Source: Gemmatimonadota bacterium
GTDB lineage: Bacteria > Gemmatimonadota > Gemmatimonadetes > Longimicrobiales > Gaopeijiaceae
Assembly (NCBI GenBank): GCA_022823225.1
Contig: JAJDXM010000065.1
Location: 1-64,000 of the forward strand
Direction of reading: 5' to 3'
Length of the DNA stretch: 64,000 nucleotides
The notes under the pieces are model-generated. The model was not told where the DNA came from and ran no database searches. It saw nothing but the letters and a program-made list of their open reading frames with translations. Position numbers and translations under genes: made by a program. This document shows positions 1-7,312 of this stretch, piece by piece (position 1 is the stretch's first letter; each line of letters starts with the position of its first letter).

Positions 1-30
1 TACTTCACTATGCACGTTCCTGAGGCCCTG

Positions 31-120
31 CTCTGCGTTGCTCCTCGGGCGAATAGCGCCGCTATGCGCCCGTCGTCGCGCCTTGCCAGCCCGGCGCCTC
101 GCCGCCCTCGGTGCTACGCG
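31..120 (-). repeat. Dispersed hairpin repeat, copy 1
   Basis: On the minus strand this 90-base stretch matches 12150-12239 (plus strand) with 11 mismatches, about 88 percent identity. Its centre (45-69) is an inverted repeat, with arms GGGCGCATAGC and GCTATTCGCCC and a 3-base loop. It lies just beyond the stop of the ylxP-like gene and covers most of the non-coding left edge of the window. It encodes nothing recognisable and has no transposase nearby. It could be a REP/MITE-like element or a transcript 3' end structure. Confidence 0.7.
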
Positions 121-138
121 GAGATTATCCACGGACTG

Positions 139-417
139 CTAGAGCCGCTCGCTGGCGTTGCCCACCACCACGGCCCCCCGGCTTCCGGCGACGCAGCGGT
201 CCACCGAGGCGAGGATCGAGTCGGCCTGCGCGGTGTGCGCGGCCAGAAACACCACCGAGATGCGGCCCCGGTTCCGGACATCCTGCAGCCCCGACTCGAC
301 CACCGAGACGTTCATCCGCGCCAGCCGGTCCTTGAGCGACCGAAGCACCGATCGCTTCTCCTTGAGCGAACCGGCTCCCGGGATCGAAAGCTCCCAGGTG
401 GAAAGGGTTACGACCAT
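139..417 (-). CDS. ylxP: DUF503 family protein (YlxP-like)
   Basis: A 92-residue protein downstream of infB. The N-terminal pattern (TLSTWELSIPGAGSLKEKRS, then a basic helix) is typical of DUF503/YlxP, a small ferredoxin-fold family usually found between infB and rbfA in translation operons. Its biochemical role is unknown; a link with ribosome or 30S maturation is inferred from context only. ATG at 417 is chosen because GGAGGT lies seven bases upstream; the longer reading frame from 459 would start inside the intergenic gap. It follows infB by 45 bases on the same strand. rbfA is not visible; it may lie beyond the left edge, but the dispersed repeat follows directly after this stop. Confidence 0.8.
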   Translation of the reverse strand: MVVTLSTWELSIPGAGSLKEKRSVLRSLKDRLARMNVSVVESGLQDVRNRGRISVVFLAAHTAQADSILASVDRCVAGSRGAVVVGNASERL

Positions 418-462
418 CGCGCACCTCCGCGGGCCGCCGGCCGCGGGAGTTCCGGGCACAGG

Positions 463-3348
463 CTAGGCCGGCTCGGCATCCGCCAGGGTGCGCGCAACTT
501 CCTCGACGTCGTAGGTCTCGACGATGTCGCCCGTCTTGACGTCGTTGAAGTTGGCGATGCCGATGCCGCACTCGTACCCCTCCTTCACCTCCCGGGCATC
601 GTCCTTGAACCGCTTCAGCGACCCCACCTGGCCATCGTAGACGACGACTCCGTCGCGGATCACACGCGCCAGCGCGCCCCTGCGGATCGCTCCCTCCAGG
701 ACGTAGCTGCCCGCGATCGTGCCGATCCCGCGTATCTTGAACACCACCCTGATCTCCGCGGAGCCGACCACCTTCTCCCTGCGCTCCGGCGCCAGGAGCC
801 CCTCGAGGGCCGCGCGGACATTGTCGACGGCCTCGTAGATGATGTCGTAGGTCTGAATCTCGATCGATTCGCGGGACGCCGCCTGCCGCGCCCCCGCGTC
901 GGGCCGCACGCGGAACCCGACGACCACGGCGCCGGCGGTCAGCGCGAGCATCACATCCGACTCGTTGACGGCTCCGACGCCGCGGTGGATGATCTCCACC
1001 TGCACCTCGGCGGTGGAAAGCTGCTCCATGGCGTCGCACAGGGCCTGTACCGATCCGTCCACATCCCCCTTGACCACCATTCGCAGCGCACTGGTTTCCC
1101 CCGCCGCCAACAACTGGCTGAAGTCGCCGAGCTTGATGCCGCGTTCCTTGATTCGAAGTTGCTTTTCGCGATCCAGACGCTGTCGGTTCGAGGCGATCGA
1201 GGCCGCCTGATCCGCATCCATCACCTGCAGTACGTCCCCGGCCTGGGGCACCCCGGCCGTGCCCAGGATCTGCACCGGGATCCCTGGCCCCACCGAGACC
1301 ATGGACTGGCCGCGCTCGTCAAGGAGCGCCCTGACGCGGCCGCTGTGGAGGCCTACGACGTAGTTGTCCCCGATGTTGAGGGTTCCGTTCTGCACCAGGA
1401 TGGTCGCCACGGGCCCCTTGCCGATGTCAAGTTCCGCTTCCACGACCGCCCCCATCGCCTCGCGGGAGGGGTTGGCCTGGAGTTCGAGGAGTTCGGCCTG
1501 CAGGAGAATCTTGTCCAGGAGGTCGCTCATGCCCTCTCCGGTCCTGGCGGAGACCTCCGCCACCAGCGTGTCCCCGCCAAAGTCCTCGACCGTGACCTGA
1601 TGCCGCAGCAGATCCTGCTTGACCTTGGCCGGATCCGCCGTGGGAAGGTCGATCTTGTTGATGGCGACGATCATCGGGACGCCGGCGTTCCGGGCGTGGC
1701 TGACGGCTTCCACGGTCTGGGGCATCACCGCGTCGTCGGCCGCCACGACCAGCACCACCAGATCCGTCACGTCGGCGCCGCGCGCGCGCATGGCCGTGAA
1801 TGCCGCGTGGCCGGGCGTGTCGAGGAACGAAATGGTGCGGCCGTCGTCGAACTCCACCCGATAGGCGCCGATGTGCTGGGTGATTCCGCCGGCTTCGCCC
1901 GCCACCACGTTCGTATTGCGTATCCAGTCGAGCAGCTTCGTCTTTCCATGGTCGACGTGTCCCATGACCGTGACCACCGGGGGCCGCGGAGCCAGATCGC
2001 CCGGATCGTCCTCCTCCACGGCGTCCCTGGCCGGCAGATAGTCGGACTCCCGCACCGCCGCGAACCCAAATCCCTCCAGGAGCAGTTCGATCTGATCGAA
2101 ATCGAGGCGCTGGTTGATCGTCACCATCAGGCCCATGTCCTTGAAGGCCGACCCTATGATCTCCGTGGCGTTCACTTCCATCAGTTCCGCCAGTTCCGCC
2201 ACCGTCAGGAATTCGTTCACGCGGACGGTGCGGGCCTCGGCGGCGGTCTCACGCTCGGCCCTGGCCTTGGCCGCCACCTGCTCTTCCTTCGCCGCGGCAA
2301 CCGTGCCCTTGCCCTTGCGCCGCTTCCTTCCGCCTCCCTTGATCTCCGCCATTACCCGCTGGATGTTCTCACGCGCGAGGTCGCGGTTGGTGCCCCTGCG
2401 GCGCCTGCCCTTCTTCCTGTCCCGCTTCCGCCGACCGTCCGAGGTATACCCCTCCGCCTGGATGCGGACCTTGCCTCCGGGACCGGCGCTGGCGGCCGGT
2501 GCCGGCCTCATCCTGTCGGGCGCACGGGCCGGTCCGAGCCCCTCCCGAACGGGAGCGGGAGGAGTCAGGCCGGTCCTGGCGGAGGTGGGTGGTTCGGCGC
2601 GGGGCGGCACGTCGATTGCCGCGTCCGGCGGCTGAATGGTCGCCGGCTCGCCGTCGGCGGCCACCGGCGACGCGCCCTCGCCATGGGCAGCCGGCTCGAC
2701 TGTCGGCTCCGCGCCCGCGGCTGCGGCGTCCCCGGTCTCCGCCAAGGGGGCTGTGGTGGCGGGTCCGGCCTCGGGGGAGGTGGCCTCGGCCGCGAGTTGT
2801 GCAGCCTCCTCGGTCAGGCCCACGCGGTCGAGGGCCGCTTCCTGCGGTTCGGGATCGGCTGCGCCGTCCGGCGCGCGTCCGTCCGGCAGGCCTTCCGCCG
2901 TGGGCGCTTCGGCGAGTCCGGCTCCTTCGGCCACAACGGGTCCGGCCGACTCGCGCGTCCCCGCGGCAACGTTGGCACCGGCCTCGCCGGTCACCGTGCC
3001 CGGCAAGTCGTCGATTGCAAGCCCCTGCGGCGCCGCATCGGCCGGAAGCTCCTCCACCGCGACCGCACCGGCATCCCGCGCCTCGGCCTCTGCCGCGGGA
3101 GCGCGCCGTCGTCGAACGCGCCGGCGGCGGCTAACCGGCACGCTGCCCTTCAAGTCGGCCCGCATGACATCCGCCGCGCTGCCCTTGCCCGCCCTCCGCT
3201 CCCGTTCCAGGCGCATCCGGATTCGCGCCACATCCGATTCCTTGATCGGGGCGTCGGGATGGCCGACCCGGACACCCGACTTGCGCAGGAACCGAACCAG
3301 AATGTCCGGCTTCACCTTCAGGTCGACGGCGAGTTCACGAACGCGCAT
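463..3348 (-). CDS. infB: Translation initiation factor IF-2
   Basis: A 961-residue GTPase that places initiator tRNA on the 30S subunit and promotes 70S joining. Domains in order: an N-terminal IF2_N helical domain (about 1-50), a long Ala/Pro/Glu-rich spacer broken by a very basic patch (about 90-340), a second IF2_N-type domain (about 375-430), the G domain with GHVDHGKT near 463, DTPGHAAF and NKIDLP, then the domain II-IV beta-barrels. The C-terminal part is highly conserved. ATG 3348 overlaps the nusA stop by one base (TGATG), and a GTG one codon upstream (3351) is an equally possible start, so translation is probably coupled to nusA. It belongs to the rimP-nusA-infB-ylxP operon and is probably under the leader control described at rimP. 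Confidence 0.97.
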   Translation of the reverse strand: MRVRELAVDLKVKPDILVRFLRKSGVRVGHPDAPIKESDVARIRMRLERERRAGKGSAADVMRADLKGSVPVSRRRRVRRRRAPAAEAEARDAGAVAVEELPADAAPQGLAIDDLPGTVTGEAGANVAAGTRESAGPVVAEGAGLAEAPTAEGLPDGRAPDGAADPEPQEAALDRVGLTEEAAQLAAEATSPEAGPATTAPLAETGDAAAAGAEPTVEPAAHGEGASPVAADGEPATIQPPDAAIDVPPRAEPPTSARTGLTPPAPVREGLGPARAPDRMRPAPAASAGPGGKVRIQAEGYTSDGRRKRDRKKGRRRRGTNRDLARENIQRVMAEIKGGGRKRRKGKGTVAAAKEEQVAAKARAERETAAEARTVRVNEFLTVAELAELMEVNATEIIGSAFKDMGLMVTINQRLDFDQIELLLEGFGFAAVRESDYLPARDAVEEDDPGDLAPRPPVVTVMGHVDHGKTKLLDWIRNTNVVAGEAGGITQHIGAYRVEFDDGRTISFLDTPGHAAFTAMRARGADVTDLVVLVVAADDAVMPQTVEAVSHARNAGVPMIVAINKIDLPTADPAKVKQDLLRHQVTVEDFGGDTLVAEVSARTGEGMSDLLDKILLQAELLELQANPSREAMGAVVEAELDIGKGPVATILVQNGTLNIGDNYVVGLHSGRVRALLDERGQSMVSVGPGIPVQILGTAGVPQAGDVLQVMDADQAASIASNRQRLDREKQLRIKERGIKLGDFSQLLAAGETSALRMVVKGDVDGSVQALCDAMEQLSTAEVQVEIIHRGVGAVNESDVMLALTAGAVVVGFRVRPDAGARQAASRESIEIQTYDIIYEAVDNVRAALEGLLAPERREKVVGSAEIRVVFKIRGIGTIAGSYVLEGAIRRGALARVIRDGVVVYDGQVGSLKRFKDDAREVKEGYECGIGIANFNDVKTGDIVETYDVEEVARTLADAEPA

Positions 3349-4682
3349 CACCCAGGATCGCCCCCCACCTGTCCGTCTCCACCGGCACCGTCCGAATCCG
3401 GCACGGTCAGGTCTTCAATCAGAGCCAGCAGCTTCATCGCCGCCTCCTCCGTCACTCCGTCCACCGACAGGAAGTCCCGGCGGTCGAGGTCGATGATGTC
3501 GAGAAAGCTGGTGTAGCCGGCGGATCCCAGCGCGGCAAGCGTATCGGCATCGAGCGAAAGTTCGCTCAGCGGAAAATCGGCGGTCTCGTAGGCGTCGCCA
3601 TCGCCCTCGGCGAAGACCGACAGGTCGTCCCCGCGTTCCAGCCACTCACGCGAGCCGTAGAGATCGATCTGCCAGCCGATCAACTGCGAGGCCAGGCGTA
3701 CGTTCTGTCCGTTCCGGCCGATCGCAAGCGACAGCTGGTCCTCGTCGACGATCGCGGTGATGACCTGGCGCCGGGGGTCGGACATGACCTTGGCCACCCG
3801 TGCGGGCGCCAGCGCCCTGCGGGCGAAGATCTCGGGATCGGGATGCCACGGGACGATGTCGATCCGCTCGCCGCCGAGTTCCGATACCACGGCCTGAACA
3901 CGCGAGCCCTTCAATCCCACGCAAGCCCCCACCGGGTCTATGGAGTCGTCCCGGCTGTGCACCGCGATCTTGGTGCGGCCCCCGACTTCGCGCGTCAGTT
4001 CCTTTATATCCACGATGCCCTGGTAGATCTCGGGCACCTCCAGCTTGAAGAGCGCGGCGACGAAAAGCGGATCGGCGCGAGAGAAGATGAGGCGCGGACC
4101 CTTCGGGGTCTCCTCGACCTTCTTGAGCACAGCCCGGATGGACTCGCCCTGGCGGAAGCGCTCACGCGGATTCTGTTCCTTCCACGGGATGATCGCTTCG
4201 GCCTCGCGCGACTGGTTGAGGATCAGCACGAGCTTGCCCCGTTCGATCTGTTGGACCTCGCCCGAAAGCATGTCGCCGATGCGGTTCGAGTATTCGTCGC
4301 GAATGCGCTGCCGCTCGCCCTCCCGGACCAGCTGCACGATGCGCTGCTTGGCCGCCATGACGGCGTTGCGCCCGAACTCCCCGAACTCGACCGGGATCTC
4401 CATCACGTCCCCGACTTCGTAGGTGGGATCGTCCCAGCGCGCCTCTTCGACCGACACTTCCGCCGAGGAATCCTCCACCGACTCCACGACGCGCTTGAGC
4501 ACCACCATGTCGATGTCGCCCGCCGTGTCGTCGATGTTGATCTCCGCGTCCACATTCGGACCGAATATTCGAGCGAGACCGGCGTGGATCCCGTCGCGAA
4601 TGAGTTCGTTCACTTCATCCGGCTCAAGGCTCTTGGTGGCCGCGATGTCGCGGAATGCTGCGATGATCAAACCCGTATTCAT
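3348..4682 (-). CDS. nusA: Transcription termination/antitermination factor NusA
   Basis: A 444-residue RNA-polymerase-associated factor that modulates pausing, intrinsic termination and antitermination. The sequence shows the N-terminal RNAP-binding domain (about 1-130), an S1 domain (about 135-200), two KH domains (with GACVGLKGSRVQAV and AIGRNGQNVRLA near the middle) and a short C-terminal helix-hairpin-helix region. ATG 4682 is chosen because MNTGLIIAAF aligns with the family N-terminus and forms an ATGA overlap with the rimP stop; a GTG five codons upstream (4697) is possible. At 444 residues it is somewhat shorter than E. coli NusA (about 495), having only one clear C-terminal acidic/HhH segment. 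Its own operon leader contains two terminators, which makes autoregulation plausible. Confidence 0.97.
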   Translation of the reverse strand: MNTGLIIAAFRDIAATKSLEPDEVNELIRDGIHAGLARIFGPNVDAEINIDDTAGDIDMVVLKRVVESVEDSSAEVSVEEARWDDPTYEVGDVMEIPVEFGEFGRNAVMAAKQRIVQLVREGERQRIRDEYSNRIGDMLSGEVQQIERGKLVLILNQSREAEAIIPWKEQNPRERFRQGESIRAVLKKVEETPKGPRLIFSRADPLFVAALFKLEVPEIYQGIVDIKELTREVGGRTKIAVHSRDDSIDPVGACVGLKGSRVQAVVSELGGERIDIVPWHPDPEIFARRALAPARVAKVMSDPRRQVITAIVDEDQLSLAIGRNGQNVRLASQLIGWQIDLYGSREWLERGDDLSVFAEGDGDAYETADFPLSELSLDADTLAALGSAGYTSFLDIIDLDRRDFLSVDGVTEEAAMKLLALIEDLTVPDSDGAGGDGQVGGDPG

Positions 4683-5176
4683 GATTTCCAATTCCACTCA
4701 TGGACGAGCCGGGCGCCCCGCACGACGGCACGCGGAACCTCGACCTCGTCACCCCCGTTCAACCGGAGCCGGATCGCTTCCGATCCGTCCCCACCGCGAA
4801 CCAGGCCAAGCAGCTCCCCCTCGAGCCGCGACGCACGGCCGCACAGCACCTCCGACCCTCGCACCGCCACCCTGCGGCCCCGGAAGCGCCGGAAGTCCTT
4901 GTCGCGTGTCAGCGGCCGTTCCAGCCCCGGCGACGAGACTTCCAGCACATAGCGTGAAGAAAGGCGCGCGTCCCGATCCAGCCAGCCCTCCAGGTCGCGG
5001 CTGACGGCCGCGCAGTCGTCCAGCGACACCGGACGGTCAAGGGCCTTGCGCTCGATCCGGAGGCGGACGACCGGCCGCTGGGCGTTGCCTGCCCATTGCA
5101 ACTCGACGAGCTCGTATCCGAGACGGTCAAGCCGTTCTTCGACCCCGTGTTCGAGGTCCGGCCAGTTTGTCTTCAC
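4679..5176 (-). CDS. rimP: Ribosome maturation factor RimP
   Basis: A 165-residue protein that assists 30S assembly. It has the family hallmarks: LGYELVELQW near the N-terminus, a Val/Arg-rich strand, the DCAAVSRDLEGWLD helix, and YVLEVSSPGLERPL followed by a FRRFRGRRV segment. GTG 5176 is chosen because the long upstream extension of the frame runs through two terminator hairpins; a GGGGG-rich Shine-Dalgarno-like tract precedes it. It overlaps nusA by four bases. It is the first gene of the rimP-nusA-infB-ylxP operon and lies only about 25 bases after the second terminator U-tract. Confidence 0.93.
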   Translation of the reverse strand: MKTNWPDLEHGVEERLDRLGYELVELQWAGNAQRPVVRLRIERKALDRPVSLDDCAAVSRDLEGWLDRDARLSSRYVLEVSSPGLERPLTRDKDFRRFRGRRVAVRGSEVLCGRASRLEGELLGLVRGGDGSEAIRLRLNGGDEVEVPRAVVRGARLVHEWNWKS

Positions 5177-5200
5177 ACCCACCCCCTGACGACAGCAGAC

Positions 5201-5226
5201 AAAAAAAGCGGGGGACACCATCCCCC
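5201..5226 (-). terminator. Intrinsic terminator/attenuator 2 in rimP leader
   Basis: Read on the minus strand: GGGGGA stem partner pairs TCCCCC (5210-5215 with 5221-5226) around a 5-base loop, followed by GC and seven consecutive T (5201-5207). It is positioned between the predicted rimP promoter and the rimP start codon, so it lies within the rimP transcript leader and also terminates murA read-through. Confidence 0.8.
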
Positions 5227-5231
5227 ACTCG

Positions 5232-5255
5232 AAAAAGGCCGCTGCTGCTGCGGCC
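5232..5255 (-). terminator. Intrinsic terminator/attenuator 1 in rimP leader
   Basis: Read on the minus strand: GGCCGC and GCGGCC arms (5250-5255 and 5237-5242) with loop AGCAGCA, followed by five T (5232-5236). It begins within about ten bases of the predicted rimP transcription start. An upstream GGCC/GGGCC tract could compete for the stem. Confidence 0.75.
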
Positions 5256-5269
5256 CGGCCACATCTGGA

Positions 5270-5298
5270 AAATAACGGCGGCCGGAGCCTCCGGTCAA
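5270..5298 (-). promoter_or_regulatory. Predicted sigma-70 promoter of rimP-nusA-infB
   Basis: On the minus strand: -35 TTGACC (5293-5298), 17-base spacer, -10 TTATTT (5270-5275). The -35 box includes the murA stop codon. A start site near 5263 would place both terminator hairpins inside the 5' leader of the rimP operon. Confidence 0.55.
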
Positions 5299-6572
5299 TC
5301 CACCCGCTCGATCCCGGCTCCGAGCGCCGACAGCCGCTCGTCAATCCTCTCGTAGCCGCGTTCGATCTGTGTCGCGTTGCGAATCCGGCTCTCGCCCCGG
5401 GCCCCGAGCGCGGCGATGAGAATGGCCATTCCCGCCCGGATGTCGGGGCTCTCCACCGTGGCTCCATGCAGCGGCGAAGGCCCGACGACAACGACACGGT
5501 GAGGGTCGCAGAGGATGATTCGGGCTCCCATGGAAACCAGTTTGTCGGTAAAGAACATCCGGGATTCGAACATCTTCTCGTGCACGAGTACGGTCCCGCG
5601 CGCCTGGGTCGCGGTGACCACGGCGATCGAGGTCAGATCCGCGGGGAAGGCGGGCCAGGGGCCGTCATCGACCTTGGGGAGATGCCCGAACGCATCCATC
5701 TGCACCTCGGGCTCCTGGCGTCCGTCCACGATCAGGTTGCGGCCGTCGACCCGGCAGTCGACCCCGAGGCGGCGGAAACCGATCAATATCGAGTCGAGGT
5801 GTTCGACCGGCGCGTCCTCGATGACCAGAACGCTTCGGGTCAGGATCGCCAGGCCGATGAAGGAACCGGTCTCGATGTGGTCGGCGCCGATTTCGAAGTC
5901 GGCCCCTCCCAGCGTGGCGACCCCCTCGACCGAGATGTTCGGGGTGCCGATTCCCCCGATCCGGGCACCCATCGCATTGAGGAGGTGGCACAGATCCTGC
6001 ACATGGGGTTCGCAGGCCGCGTTTCTGATGAGGCTTTCGCCCCGGGCGAGCGCGGCCGCCATTACGGCGTTCTCGGTTGCGGTGACGGACGGCTCGTCCA
6101 GGAACAGGTTCGCGCCGGTCAGCGCGGGAGCGTCGATCTCCAGGCCGTGCGACATGCCCACCCTGGCGCCCAGGGCCTGGAAGGCGAGAACGTGCGAGTC
6201 CAGGCGGCGGCGTCCGATCACGTCTCCGCCGGGAGGCGGAAGCGACAGCGAACCGAAGCGCGCCAGCAGGGGTCCCGCCAGGAGAATCGACGCTCGGATC
6301 CTCTCCGAAAGCGCCGGATCCAGTTCGCCCGGATTGACGTTCCCGGCGTCGACCACAACGGTCCCGGGAGCCGTCCACGTAGCCGTCGCGCCCAGCGATT
6401 CCATGATCTCCAGCAGGGTGTGCACATCCCGGATGCGCGGCACGTTGCGCAGCGTGACCGGCTCGGTCGACATGAGGGTTGCTGCAAGGGTGGGAAGTGC
6501 CGCGTTCTTGTTGCCCGCGGGACGGACCCTTCCGGAAAGCTCGCGGCCGCCGGTCACGAGGAATGTTGGCAT
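5295..6572 (-). CDS. murA: UDP-N-acetylglucosamine 1-carboxyvinyltransferase MurA
   Basis: A 425-residue cytoplasmic enzyme that transfers enolpyruvate from PEP to UDP-GlcNAc, the first committed step of peptidoglycan synthesis. It shows the two-fold inside-out alpha/beta barrel pattern and the conserved AGNKNAALP near residue 20 (K22/N23 equivalents). In the catalytic loop, the residue aligning with Cys115 of E. coli is Asp117 (PPPGGDVIGRRRLDSH, codon 6222-6224). The same Cys-to-Asp change is known in fosfomycin-insensitive MurA enzymes. No Shine-Dalgarno precedes ATG 6572; TAACTT lies five bases upstream, which suggests a leaderless start. It is followed by tandem terminators and then rimP. 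Confidence 0.95.
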   Translation of the reverse strand: MPTFLVTGGRELSGRVRPAGNKNAALPTLAATLMSTEPVTLRNVPRIRDVHTLLEIMESLGATATWTAPGTVVVDAGNVNPGELDPALSERIRASILLAGPLLARFGSLSLPPPGGDVIGRRRLDSHVLAFQALGARVGMSHGLEIDAPALTGANLFLDEPSVTATENAVMAAALARGESLIRNAACEPHVQDLCHLLNAMGARIGGIGTPNISVEGVATLGGADFEIGADHIETGSFIGLAILTRSVLVIEDAPVEHLDSILIGFRRLGVDCRVDGRNLIVDGRQEPEVQMDAFGHLPKVDDGPWPAFPADLTSIAVVTATQARGTVLVHEKMFESRMFFTDKLVSMGARIILCDPHRVVVVGPSPLHGATVESPDIRAGMAILIAALGARGESRIRNATQIERGYERIDERLSALGAGIERVD

Positions 6573-6577
6573 GAAGG

Positions 6578-6606
6578 AAGTTACCGCTGGTTAGCTGCAG
6601 GCTGAA
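6578..6606 (-). promoter_or_regulatory. Possible leaderless promoter of murA
   Basis: On the minus strand: -10 TAACTT (6578-6583) is five bases from the murA ATG, with a weak -35 TTCAGC 17 bases further up (6601-6606). No Shine-Dalgarno lies between them. The evidence is the TANNNT spacing shared with other genes in this window. Confidence 0.35.
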
Positions 6607-6658
6607 GTCCCATATTCGACAATCGACGGGATCACCAGGCACAGCGGATCGGAACGGC

Positions 6659-7312
6659 ATGCACGTCATCGGTTTTCCACTCGCGCAGGATACGGCGGTC
6701 GTCGCTCTCGCCGCCGACACCCTGACGCTGGCTCCGGGATGGATCGGGGCCGTGATCGCCGCAGTGGCCGCGGCCCTGCTGATCGTCCTCATTCTGGTTC
6801 TGCTGGAGCTGCGGCGCGTTGGGAACACCTGGTCCCGGTTCCTGGCCACCACGGAGGAACGCACCCGGCCCCTGGTCGAGCACGCCAACGCGGCGGCCCG
6901 CAACGTGGAGCACATCACCCGGCTGGCGCGGAACGATCTGGGCCGCGTCAGCGAGGCCTTCACGGGGCTGGCCGACGGAATCGGCGACGTCTCGGGGGAG
7001 CTGCAGACGCGTCTCAAGGACCTCTCGGCGCTTTTGGATCTCGCCCAGTCGGAGGCCGAGAACGCGGTTCTGGACGCGGCCTCGAAGGTGCGCGCGTTCC
7101 GGTCGGGAATCGGGTTGCTGCGCTGGCCGCCGGGCGGGCGCCCGCGGCCGCAGGGATCGGGCGATGATCAATCGGACGATGATCAATCGGACGACGATCA
7201 ATCGGACGATGCCCGCGGCGCCCGGACGGACGGCACCGGCGAGGACCCTCCCGGGGAGGAGCGCTCGAAGACGAAGCGGCCCGAGGAGACCGCGGCCGCG
7301 GATCAGAAGTAG
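6659..7312 (+). CDS. Membrane-anchored coiled-coil protein (DUF948-like)
   Basis: A 217-residue protein, divergent from murA. Residues about 22-52 form one hydrophobic transmembrane segment (IGAVIAAVAAALLIVLILVL), followed by a long amphipathic helix to about 135 (repeated Val/Leu/Ala heptads), as in DUF948/YtxG-like proteins. The C-terminus is low-complexity and charged: three DDQSD units encoded by a 15-base tandem repeat, then a Lys/Glu-rich tail. DUF948 proteins have no firm function; some are stress- or envelope-associated. Its last ten bases overlap the 3' end of pcrA on the other strand. ATG 6659 is preceded by a weak GGA; the family assignment is tentative. Confidence 0.7.
   Translation: MHVIGFPLAQDTAVVALAADTLTLAPGWIGAVIAAVAAALLIVLILVLLELRRVGNTWSRFLATTEERTRPLVEHANAAARNVEHITRLARNDLGRVSEAFTGLADGIGDVSGELQTRLKDLSALLDLAQSEAENAVLDAASKVRAFRSGIGLLRWPPGGRPRPQGSGDDQSDDDQSDDDQSDDARGARTDGTGEDPPGEERSKTKRPEETAAADQK
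7166..7210 (+). repeat. Three 15-bp tandem repeats in coding sequence
   Basis: The unit GATCAATCGGACGAT occurs three times with one base change (7166-7180, 7181-7195, 7196-7210), encoding DQSDD repeats in the DUF948-like protein. Copy-number change would stay in frame. Confidence 0.9.

Noticed and set aside
10-3516. A 1168-codon plus-strand reading frame opposite infB
   Set aside because: It is antisense to a well-supported gene, is rich in Arg/His/Pro/Gly as expected from GC-rich antisense frames, and has no recognisable domain or ribosome-binding site.
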